Origin: Planctomycetota bacterium
GTDB taxonomy: Bacteria; Planctomycetota; Phycisphaerae; WQYP01
Assembly (NCBI GenBank): GCA_021852275.1
Contig: JAJZNX010000068.1
Coordinates: 1-44,118, forward strand
Direction of reading: 5' to 3'
Length of the DNA stretch: 44,118 nt
Shown: positions 6,681-13,758 of the stretch, piece by piece
Numbering within the stretch: the first letter of the stretch is position 1
Layout of the letters: the number at the start of each line of letters is the position of its first letter
Program-made: the position numbers and the translations under genes
The notes under the pieces: generated by a model
Databases searched by the model: none
What the model saw: only the letters and a program-made list of their open reading frames with translations
What the model was told of the DNA's origin: nothing

Positions 6681-7812
6681 ACAGGGCGATCGCGGCGGCA
6701 AGGGCCGCACCGATGTACAGCAAGCCGTACGTACACGAAATAACGACGTATTCCCATACCTGGCCAATGGTGGGGGCGTTTTTAATGAAATGCCCCGGCA
6801 TACTGATGGGGCGATACACCAGACACTGATTGATGTCAAAATTGCTCAAAAATGGCAGCAGATAACTGATGCTCTGCACCACCTCCTGCCAGGGATGAGC
6901 CAGATTGAGCAGCGGAATGAACCGCGTCAGATTGGCACCGATGTACAGCAGCACAATGGCCGTCATGTTCAGCGCCAGACTATACCGTGTGGAAATGGCG
7001 GTGCTGATGGCCGCCAGTGTGGCTATTTCCATATATTGCATGATAAAGGCCGGCAGCAGCACGATGACGCTGCTGAAATTGCTCCAGAATAAAGCTTGTC
7101 TTTCCGCCATGTCGCTGACATCCAGGTCGATGCGCTTATCCGAAAAAAAACGCAGGTAATCGCAGCCGGCAGTGCAGATGGTGGTAATGGCCATCACCAC
7201 AAAAATCAGGCATAGAATACCCAGGTACTTTCCTACCACCACCTGCCAGCGGGCCACCGGTTTGCTCATCAGGGTCAGCATCGTCCGGTTTTCAATTTCT
7301 TCATCCACCACTTTACCGGTGGCAAAGACCATAATGACCAGTGAAAACATCAACACGAACGATAAGGCCACATCGCGGAACATTTCGGTATCGTCGCCGA
7401 AAGTGTTAAACGGCACGAACGCCGTGATGATGATGGCTGCCAGGCACAGCAAAAATACAATCAGCGTAAACGGCTGCAGCAGAGCTTCGTAATACGTTAC
7501 GCGGGCAATGGCACCCAGGCGGGAAAGGCCCAGCAGCGGCAGAAATAAAAACTCCACAATTCCCGGAATCAACCAGGCTCCGGCCAGGGAAAAAGAGAGT
7601 GTGAACCACAGCCGCCAGTTGTCGGCAGCGGTGGCAATGACATTGGCATAGGCGCTGGCTACGCCGTGGTTATGTTTGGATGCGATATCGGAAACGCCGG
7701 CCGTGTGGTAGGCCATATCAATAAGATGATTCCAATAAGTCCAGCAGCCCAGCGAAATCAAGGCCAGCGCCAGCAGGACTGTAAAATAGAGGATGGTTGA
7801 TTTTTTCAGCAT
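6658..7812 (-). CDS. ABC-2 type transporter permease
   Basis: The 384-aa membrane protein has a first helix right after MLKKS and about five more. Its middle contains the ABC-2 pattern VDEEIENRTMLTLMSKPVARWQVVVGKYLG, in which an amphipathic segment after the second or third helix precedes another helix. A large extracytoplasmic loop lies between helix 1 and 2. The ATG at 7812 is preferred; an in-frame TTG at 7845 would add 11 residues. No ATPase gene is adjacent, so its partner must lie elsewhere or this is an orphan permease. The gene ends inside the convergent pterin gene. Substrate unknown. Confidence 0.85.
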   Translation of the reverse strand: MLKKSTILYFTVLLALALISLGCWTYWNHLIDMAYHTAGVSDIASKHNHGVASAYANVIATAADNWRLWFTLSFSLAGAWLIPGIVEFLFLPLLGLSRLGAIARVTYYEALLQPFTLIVFLLCLAAIIITAFVPFNTFGDDTEMFRDVALSFVLMFSLVIMVFATGKVVDEEIENRTMLTLMSKPVARWQVVVGKYLGILCLIFVVMAITTICTAGCDYLRFFSDKRIDLDVSDMAERQALFWSNFSSVIVLLPAFIMQYMEIATLAAISTAISTRYSLALNMTAIVLLYIGANLTRFIPLLNLAHPWQEVVQSISYLLPFLSNFDINQCLVYRPISMPGHFIKNAPTIGQVWEYVVISCTYGLLYIGAALAAAIALFRNRELT

Positions 7813-7851
7813 GGGTCTTTTTCCAGGCAGGGCCTTACTCACCAAAATATT

Positions 7852-8127
7852 TCAGTAAACAATACGGACCGGCGGTGCCAGGCCGACGGGGTTTTCAGTG
7901 CTGTGGGCCACGTCATGAATGAATCCTTCAAAATGCCGCCGGATGTCCGCCAACAAACCACGGATTTCCGCCGTCTCTCCTTCCAGCACCAATTCTACGC
8001 GACCATCGTGCAGGTTGCGCACTGTTCCGCCAAGCGGGCGGTGGCGAGCAAGTTGTACCGTGGTGAGGCGGAAGCCCACGCCCTGAACACGCCCCGAAAA
8101 AATAATAATGTGGCGCTCACTGACCAT
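7852..8127 (-). CDS. acyP: Acylphosphatase
   Basis: The 91-aa protein matches the small acylphosphatase family, which hydrolyses carboxyl-phosphate bonds of compounds such as acetyl phosphate or carbamoyl phosphate. The phosphate-binding loop reads SGRVQGVGFR with catalytic Arg20, and the catalytic Asn38 is in GGTVRNLHDGRVE. The length is normal for the family. It lies between the cyclase and the permease on the same strand, 39 bp upstream of the permease ATG, so co-transcription is likely, but no functional link is evident. Confidence 0.93.
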   Translation of the reverse strand: MVSERHIIIFSGRVQGVGFRLTTVQLARHRPLGGTVRNLHDGRVELVLEGETAEIRGLLADIRRHFEGFIHDVAHSTENPVGLAPPVRIVY

Positions 8128-8179
8128 AGTCTATTCGCCTGCATGTCATATTTTTCCAAAAGAAGCCGGACGGCCACTA

Positions 8180-10216
8180 TCATCCTCGTCGCACGGTTCC
8201 ACCAAGCCGGCGGAACCGGGCTATGGCCATGAGTGGAAAGTATAGCCGATACAAATGATATTTCAGGTAAAACACCCTGGGAAAGCCGGTCCCTGTAAAC
8301 CACGGCTCTTCCCAGTCGCCGGTCGGGGTCTGATGATCCATAAGCCAAGAGATCGCATTTTTAACGGATGGGTCATGCGGACCATCAACGGCCATGAGTC
8401 CCATGGCTCCCCAGGCGGTTTGCGAAGCCGTGCTGGGTCCTTGGCCTTTGAGCTTTGGATTATCATAGCTCTGGCAGGATTCACCCCAACTGCCGTCGGC
8501 TTTCTGGCAGGATCTGAGCCAGTCGGCGGCATGGCGGATAAAACGCTGATCCATACGTTCCTCCACCAGACGTAGACCGGTGAGCACCTGCCACGTACCA
8601 TAAATGTAGTTCACTCCCCATCGGCCAAACCAGCAACCTTCTGGCTCCTGGGTTTCACGTAAAAATCGCACGGCCTTGATAACTGCCGGATGCCGATGAT
8701 CAAAACCATTGTGTCCCAGACATTCCAGCACGCGCGCCGCAATATCCGGACAAGATGGGTCTTGAATGGCGTTATGGTCGGCAAAGGGCACGTGCTCCAG
8801 AATGGGGCGGTTGCGCGTACGATCAAATGCAGCCCAGCCGCCATCATCATTTTGCATGGCCAACAGCCAGTTCAGGCCGCGGTTCAGGGCGGTTTGTGCG
8901 GACTTACCACCCAGGCGACGCAGCGCCATGACCACCATGGCGGTGTCATCCACATCCGGGTAGTGCGGATTGGCGAATTCAAAAAACCATCCGCTGGGTT
9001 CCACATCCGGACAATTTTTGCTCCAATCGCAGGCCGTGCGGCACTCCTTGGCCAGCAGCCATTCCGTGGTTTTGCGGGCAATGGGATGATCCGGCGACAT
9101 GCCAAACTCGGCCAGGGCGTTGAGCGCGATGCCGGTATCCCAGACGGCCGACCAGCAGGGTTGAATGCGAATGGTATCGTCCTGGCGGATAAAAAGGTTT
9201 TTTAGATCACGCTGCGCCTTTTGTACCAGTGGATGATCACTGGGGTACCCGAGCGTTTTAAAGACAATCAGGATGTAGACCATTGGCGGGAAAATCGCGC
9301 CCAGTCCATCCGAGCCTTGCAGGTGTTCCACCAGCCATTTTTCCGCTTCGCGCAGGGCCTTGGGACGCAGGGGTGTTACGGCGGTTTTTTGATAACGTTT
9401 CAGCGACAGATCCAGCAGCAGAAACATTTCCCGCCAACTTTTGGGCAACCCGCGCAGCCGCCCTGCCGAGCTGTTGGCCGCGGCGGGTTTGTTGAATAAT
9501 TCACTGATGCCCTGTTTGGCCTGGACCTTGCGCACCGGGCGATGCGCGCTGACAATGGCCAGCGGAAGAATCATGGTGCGGCTCCACGCGGAGACGGCAT
9601 AGAGGTTAAAGTAAATCCACTTGGGAAGCAGCACTATTTCCGGAGGAATGTTAGGACAGGCGTTGTAGCTGATCTGCCCCAAAGCCGCCAGAAAAAATTT
9701 GGAAAAGCTGTTGCATTGTTCCGCGCCGCCAAGTTCACGACATACGTTGCGGGCGGCTCGCATGTGCGGGCTTTCCGGATCGTCTCCCATCAATTTCAGG
9801 GCAAAATATGCCTTGACTGTGCCGCTAAGATCGCTGCTCCCTCCGGGAAACATATTCCATCCGCCATCCGCCTGCTGGAGTCGACGTAGATAATTGGCGA
9901 TCCGTGGCAAGTCCGGGTCGTTTTCCTCTTCCAGAATAAATTTCATCAAAATGTATTCTGATTCCAGGATGCTATCGCCCTGAAGTTCGCCTACCCAATA
10001 ACCGGCTGGATGATGCTGGCTTAGCAGGCAATTGGTGGCTGCGAGTAAACTTTCGTCAAGGTTGGGTGCTTCCGAAGAGGTCGAGCCGTATGTGCCCAAT
10101 TCCGGCACAGATTCAGCGACTTGGGATTCCGCAGCGACTGGGATTGCCTCTGTAGCCGACGTCAATGGCTCTATTTGCGAAAATAATTGGTTTTTAAAGC
10201 TGGCCGATTCATTCAC
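8180..10216 (-). CDS. shc: Squalene-hopene cyclase
   Basis: The 678-aa protein has the class II triterpene cyclase architecture of two alpha/alpha-barrels with repeated QW motifs. Examples are GGWNMFPGG, DGGWAAFD, GCWFGRWG, GSWGES and GDWEEPWFTG. The catalytic proton donor motif DVDDTA is at residues 421-426. Family members cyclise squalene to hopene, a membrane hopanoid precursor, at the cytoplasmic face of the membrane. Translation appears to start at GTG 10216; the ATG at 10212 is out of frame. The first about 50 residues are Ser/Ala/Glu-rich and not conserved in the family. None of the usual hopanoid (hpn) partners are adjacent. It is divergent from ruvA, with a shared 227-bp intergenic region. 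Confidence 0.95.
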   Translation of the reverse strand: MNESASFKNQLFSQIEPLTSATEAIPVAAESQVAESVPELGTYGSTSSEAPNLDESLLAATNCLLSQHHPAGYWVGELQGDSILESEYILMKFILEEENDPDLPRIANYLRRLQQADGGWNMFPGGSSDLSGTVKAYFALKLMGDDPESPHMRAARNVCRELGGAEQCNSFSKFFLAALGQISYNACPNIPPEIVLLPKWIYFNLYAVSAWSRTMILPLAIVSAHRPVRKVQAKQGISELFNKPAAANSSAGRLRGLPKSWREMFLLLDLSLKRYQKTAVTPLRPKALREAEKWLVEHLQGSDGLGAIFPPMVYILIVFKTLGYPSDHPLVQKAQRDLKNLFIRQDDTIRIQPCWSAVWDTGIALNALAEFGMSPDHPIARKTTEWLLAKECRTACDWSKNCPDVEPSGWFFEFANPHYPDVDDTAMVVMALRRLGGKSAQTALNRGLNWLLAMQNDDGGWAAFDRTRNRPILEHVPFADHNAIQDPSCPDIAARVLECLGHNGFDHRHPAVIKAVRFLRETQEPEGCWFGRWGVNYIYGTWQVLTGLRLVEERMDQRFIRHAADWLRSCQKADGSWGESCQSYDNPKLKGQGPSTASQTAWGAMGLMAVDGPHDPSVKNAISWLMDHQTPTGDWEEPWFTGTGFPRVFYLKYHLYRLYFPLMAIARFRRLGGTVRRG

Positions 10217-10443
10217 TTTGATACAGATCCCGATTCAACCTTACTGTATACCACGCAAGTATCGTCCGCCAAGCCATTCGGAAAAATCCAACTTGCAATG
10301 GCTGAAAAACCAACGATAAAACTAACAGAAGACAGCGGTTTGGGCAAGCCTCGCGGGCCGCTCGCCGCGGTGTGGGGGTAGCCATGAACGCTGCTTACGC
10401 TTATACTGCGCGCTTGGCCAATGGTAGTAAGAATGGAATCTCC

Positions 10444-11076
10444 ATGATCGCCCGAGTCAACGGAATCATTGCTGAAGTAGGCGAAGAGTCTGTGTTGGTA
10501 ACGGTCGGCGAGATCACGTATGAGTTGCACGTCCCCGCCGTGGATATCCCGCATGTGCAGGCCCATAGGGGCGAGAAATGTCTGTTTTTTACCCTCGAAT
10601 ACATAGAGGGTAACGCCAGTTTTGGCCAGCTTGCGCCGCGATTGCTGGGCTTTTTGCGCAATGATGACAAAGCTTTTTTTCAAAAATTCATTACCGTAAA
10701 AGGTATAGGCCCGCGCCGGGCGCTGCGGGCCTTGACCGCGCCGGTAGGCCAGATTGCCTCTGCTATTTGCCGCAAGGACTCCAAATTTCTTACCAGCCTG
10801 CCGGAAATCGGCAAGCGCACCGCCGAACAGGTCATTGCGGAGCTGTCCGGCAAGGTGGACCATTTTGCCACAGGCGGGGCGGGTGCGGCATCTGCGGACC
10901 CGGCCACCCACCGGCTTGATGAACTTGAGCAGGCCATTACCGCTTTGGTTTCCCTGGGTGAACGCCGGGTCGAGGCTGAAAACTGGGTGGATCGGGCGTG
11001 CCGGGCGGACCCGGCGCTGAAAAAGACCGCGGATATTGTCCGTGCGGCCTACCGCCTTAAGGCTGGTACTGCATAA
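10444..11076 (+). CDS. ruvA: Holliday junction branch migration protein RuvA
   Basis: The 210-aa protein has the RuvA N-terminal OB fold (MIARVNGIIAEVGEES, then TYELHVPAVD and FTLEYIEGN). A helix-hairpin-helix region follows (FQKFITVKGIGPRRAL and FLTSLPEIGKRTAEQVIAEL), then a C-terminal UBA-like domain that binds RuvB (LDELEQAITALVSLG). RuvA binds Holliday junctions and loads the RuvB motor. The ATG at 10444 is chosen because family members start M-I-x-x-x-x-G. Upstream in-frame starts at 10372 and 10384 would add non-conserved residues. ruvB follows after 18 bp. Confidence 0.95.
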   Translation: MIARVNGIIAEVGEESVLVTVGEITYELHVPAVDIPHVQAHRGEKCLFFTLEYIEGNASFGQLAPRLLGFLRNDDKAFFQKFITVKGIGPRRALRALTAPVGQIASAICRKDSKFLTSLPEIGKRTAEQVIAELSGKVDHFATGGAGAASADPATHRLDELEQAITALVSLGERRVEAENWVDRACRADPALKKTADIVRAAYRLKAGTA

Positions 11077-11094
11077 ATCCAATTCGGAGATATC

Positions 11095-12168
11095 ATGGCT
11101 CGAGAGCGAATTGTTACAGCCTCAACCCTTCCGGAGGATGAACCCTCCCGCTCCGGTCAGTTGACGCTGCGTCCAAAAAAGCTGGGCGATTATATCGGTC
11201 AGCCGGAGCTTATTGAAAAACTTCGCATCAGCGTGCAGGCCGCTAAAACCCGCAATGAAGCCATGGAACACGTATTATTACACGGCCCGCCGGGTCTGGG
11301 AAAAACCACACTGGCGCACATCGTGGCCTCGGAACTCAATGGTTCAGTGCCGCGCATCACCAGCGGCCCCGCTCTGGTGCGCCCGACGGATCTGGTGAGC
11401 ATTTTAACCAACCTGGGCCGGGGCGATGTGCTGTTTATTGATGAAATCCACCGTATTCCCGCAGCCGTCGAAGAATACCTGTATCCTGCCATGGAGGATT
11501 ACTGCATTGATGTGATGATGGGGGCCGGCACGCATGCCCAATCCATGCACATGGAAATTCAGCCTTTCACGCTGATCGCCGCCACCACGCGGGCGGGATT
11601 GCTTTCCGGACCGATGCGATCCCGTTTTGGCATCGTGCATCATCTGAATTTTTATTCTCCTGAAGATCTGCTGCGAATCGTGCGGCGCTCGGCGGAGCTT
11701 CTGCAATTGCCGGCCGAAGAAAAATCTCTGCTGCTGCTGGCGCATCGGGCCCGTGGCACACCGCGGGTGGTCAATCGCCTGTTGCGGCGCGTACGTGATT
11801 TTGCCGTGGTGCGCGGTCAGGGGCAGTTGACTCCGGCCATTACCCAGGATGCATTGGATCTGGAAGCAATAGATGCCATGGGGCTTGATGATCTGGATCG
11901 TCGCTTCATGCGGGTGCTGGCCCGCGATTACGAAGGCGGCCCGGCTGGACTGGAAGCTCTCGCCGCCACCATGGGTGAAGAATCGGACACTCTGGAGGAT
12001 GTGGTGGAACCGTTTCTGCTGCAAATAGGTTTTTTGCGGCGAACGCCGAAAGGCCGGCAGTTGACCGCGGCCGGCTTCGCCCATATCCACTTAAAGCCGC
12101 CAGCCCAGTACTCTGCCTCCGCAGCGTCCCAGGCGTCTACCCTCTTTCCTCCATCGGAATCATCATAG
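11095..12168 (+). CDS. ruvB: Holliday junction DNA helicase RuvB
   Basis: The 357-aa AAA+ motor drives branch migration with RuvA. Visible motifs are RPKKLGDYIGQPELI at the N-terminus, Walker A GPPGLGKT at residues 64-71, Walker B with Asp116-Glu117 (FIDEIHR), sensor 1 IAATTRAG, the arginine-finger region GPMRSRFG, and a C-terminal winged helix (LGRRTPKGR-like: FLRRTPKGRQLT). Length is normal apart from a short Ser/Pro tail. It forms an operon with ruvA; ruvC is not in the window. Confidence 0.98.
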   Translation: MARERIVTASTLPEDEPSRSGQLTLRPKKLGDYIGQPELIEKLRISVQAAKTRNEAMEHVLLHGPPGLGKTTLAHIVASELNGSVPRITSGPALVRPTDLVSILTNLGRGDVLFIDEIHRIPAAVEEYLYPAMEDYCIDVMMGAGTHAQSMHMEIQPFTLIAATTRAGLLSGPMRSRFGIVHHLNFYSPEDLLRIVRRSAELLQLPAEEKSLLLLAHRARGTPRVVNRLLRRVRDFAVVRGQGQLTPAITQDALDLEAIDAMGLDDLDRRFMRVLARDYEGGPAGLEALAATMGEESDTLEDVVEPFLLQIGFLRRTPKGRQLTAAGFAHIHLKPPAQYSASAASQASTLFPPSESS

Positions 12169-12234
12169 ATTGAGATATTGCGCCGGCAGAGTGGTGGTGT
12201 CCGCGGCTAAACAGCGCCGCAGTCTTGCCGGACA

Positions 12235-12498
12235 TCAATCTTCGCCAAAGTGGGCATTCACCAGTCGTTCTAAGGCATCCAGGGCACCGGCGGCGTCATC
12301 ACCTTCGGCTTCCAGCTTAAGGCCCGTGCCTTCGGTGGCCGCCAGCATCATCATGTGCATGATGCTTTTGCCATCGACGCACTGGTCCCCTTTCCACACG
12401 CGAATGTTGCTGTGAAATTGATTGGCCAAGTCCACAAACTGCATGGCGGGGCGGGCGTGTAACCCCAATTTATTGCTGATTGTTATGAACCGATCCAT
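12235..12498 (-). CDS. HPr phosphocarrier protein
   Basis: The 87-aa HPr-like protein has the phosphorylatable His14 in KLGLHARPA, equivalent to His15 of classic HPr. Ser45 in VDGKSIMHMMML is equivalent to the Ser46 regulatory site that HPr kinase modifies in many bacteria. AGGA lies just upstream of the ATG at 12498, and the open frame upstream is not conserved. It follows the EIIA gene after 61 bp on the same strand. With no sugar-specific EIIB/EIIC nearby, it fits a regulatory (PTS-Ntr-like) rather than transport phosphorelay. Enzyme I is not in the window. Confidence 0.93.
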   Translation of the reverse strand: MDRFITISNKLGLHARPAMQFVDLANQFHSNIRVWKGDQCVDGKSIMHMMMLAATEGTGLKLEAEGDDAAGALDALERLVNAHFGED

Positions 12499-12559
12499 GG
12501 ATCCTGCGTTAATACATTGGCTGCCCACGCAGTATTGCCACATGGCTGCGTTGGCTGGG

Positions 12560-13045
12560 TTATTGGCTTGGGCGGACGGTGGCGGCCTGATCCACTTCAG
12601 CAATCAGGTCCATCGTTTCCTGTCGTGTGGCGGCCTGCCGCAGAAAGCGACGGAAGGAATCCTGCTGGAGATAGCGAAAAATAACTTCCATCGCTTCAAG
12701 GTGCAATTCCGGAGTTTCCGGCGGCGAAAGTAACAGAACCACCGTGTACACAGGAGCTTCATCGAGCGAACAAAAATCAATGCCCTCTGAACTGCGGCCA
12801 ATTGTGGCTACACGCTTTTTAACCGCGGGGTGTTTGGCATGGGGCACGGCGACGCCCTTGCCAAAGCCCGTGCTGCCGTGTTTTTCCCTATCCAGCAATG
12901 CTTTGGTAAGGGACGCGACCTGATCCACGGGCACCGCGCCTGTCTGCGCCAGTGCTTCAACCAGCTCCCGGATAGCACCCTCGCGCTGGGTAGCCTTGAT
13001 TTGCGGCACGATGGCGTCTTTGACAATTAAATCAGCAAGTTTCAT
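12560..13045 (-). CDS. PTS EIIA component, fructose/nitrogen type (PtsN-like)
   Basis: The 161-aa protein is a stand-alone EIIA type-2 domain. It starts MKLADLIVKDAIVPQIKA, has GSTGFGKGVAVPHAKHP with the phosphoacceptor His69, and continues with VVLLLSPPETPELHLEAM and a C-terminal helix pair. PtsN proteins accept phosphate from HPr-type carriers and regulate other proteins instead of transporting sugar. Order on the strand is hpf, this gene, HPr, as in rpoN-linked clusters of other bacteria. The gap to hpf is 136 bp. Confidence 0.92.
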   Translation of the reverse strand: MKLADLIVKDAIVPQIKATQREGAIRELVEALAQTGAVPVDQVASLTKALLDREKHGSTGFGKGVAVPHAKHPAVKKRVATIGRSSEGIDFCSLDEAPVYTVVLLLSPPETPELHLEAMEVIFRYLQQDSFRRFLRQAATRQETMDLIAEVDQAATVRPSQ

Positions 13046-13181
13046 AACAACCTCGAAACACGCCCTTCACCGGGATATTCCCTGGCCCGCATCAAGAACC
13101 GCGTGGCCGGCCGTGCCGGCTCACGTCCGCAGGGTGTTCGCCACTTTTCGATATTGCAAGCTTCGCCGTGAGCTTGCCGGG

Positions 13182-13490
13182 TTATGCGTTCGGATGTTTA
13201 CGGTTCCGAAATCGCTCCTTATGGTCAGTAAGTTGTCGCTCCAGCTTATGCACCGCCTGATCAATGCACGCATACAGGTCTTCACCGACGCACGTACCGA
13301 CGAACATATTGCGATGTTCGGCGCTGACAATAATCTCCACGCCTTTTTGCTTGTCGGCACTGCCATCAAGGATCACTTCTATTTCCTTGATCAGATCATA
13401 ATGTTTGAGCAGTTTTCCGGCTCTTTCCTGGGCATGCTCTTTAATTGCCGCCGTTACATCCAAGTGGCGGCCGGTCACCGTGATAATCAC
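13182..13490 (-). CDS. hpf: Ribosome hibernation promoting factor, short form
   Basis: The 102-aa protein matches short HPF/YfiA: MIITVTGRHLDVTAAIKEHA, EIEVILDG, VEIIVSAEHRNMFVGTCVGEDLYACIDQAVHKLERQL. Family members bind the 30S subunit and promote inactive 100S ribosomes in stationary phase. It lacks the C-terminal dimerisation domain of long HPF. Translation appears to start at GTG (13488-13490) with CAGGAG about 13 nt upstream. That GTG overlaps the TGA of a doubtful upstream open frame. No rpoN precedes it, unlike in proteobacteria. Confidence 0.92.
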   Translation of the reverse strand: MIITVTGRHLDVTAAIKEHAQERAGKLLKHYDLIKEIEVILDGSADKQKGVEIIVSAEHRNMFVGTCVGEDLYACIDQAVHKLERQLTDHKERFRNRKHPNA

Positions 13491-13756
13491 CAGTTATGCT
13501 CCTGAAAAATAGCGGCAACACCGATATCGGCACAAGCCGATTCATCGGTGAATCTTCTCTGGATAAAGTATCTTGGGCCGGCATCAGCGTCAACCGTACC
13601 AGGTTCGGCGGTGGATGCCGGCGCCGTTTTTTGCCGCAGTGATGTGGGTTGGGATTCAGGCAACATAAGATTCAAATGCCATCCCCGTCTTTTCCGGGTC
13701 CGCGGTGTGTCTGGATGAATGGCACCGTGCTCCGCTTCTGCACCCGGCAGCTCCAA
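13487..13756 (-). CDS. Doubtful 89-aa open frame overlapping the hpf start
   Basis: An 89-codon frame fills the gap between the heparinase-like gene and hpf and ends in a TGA that overlaps the hpf GTG (GTGA), a geometry seen in coupled genes. The product is polar, low in hydrophobic residues and resembles no family I know. The GTGA overlap is the only argument for coding, so it may be an untranslated leader of hpf. Confidence 0.22.
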   Translation of the reverse strand: MELPGAEAEHGAIHPDTPRTRKRRGWHLNLMLPESQPTSLRQKTAPASTAEPGTVDADAGPRYFIQRRFTDESACADIGVAAIFQEHNW

Positions 13757-13758
13757 TT

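Noticed and set aside
10213-11082. 289-codon minus-strand frame opposite ruvA
   Set aside because: RuvA is unmistakable on the other strand; the frame is a shadow of GC-rich codon positions.
12197-12234. Imperfect stem between ruvB and the HPr gene as a bidirectional terminator
   Set aside because: The outer TGTCC/GGACA and inner GCGGC/GCCGC pairings are interrupted by large bulges and there is no T-run on either strand.
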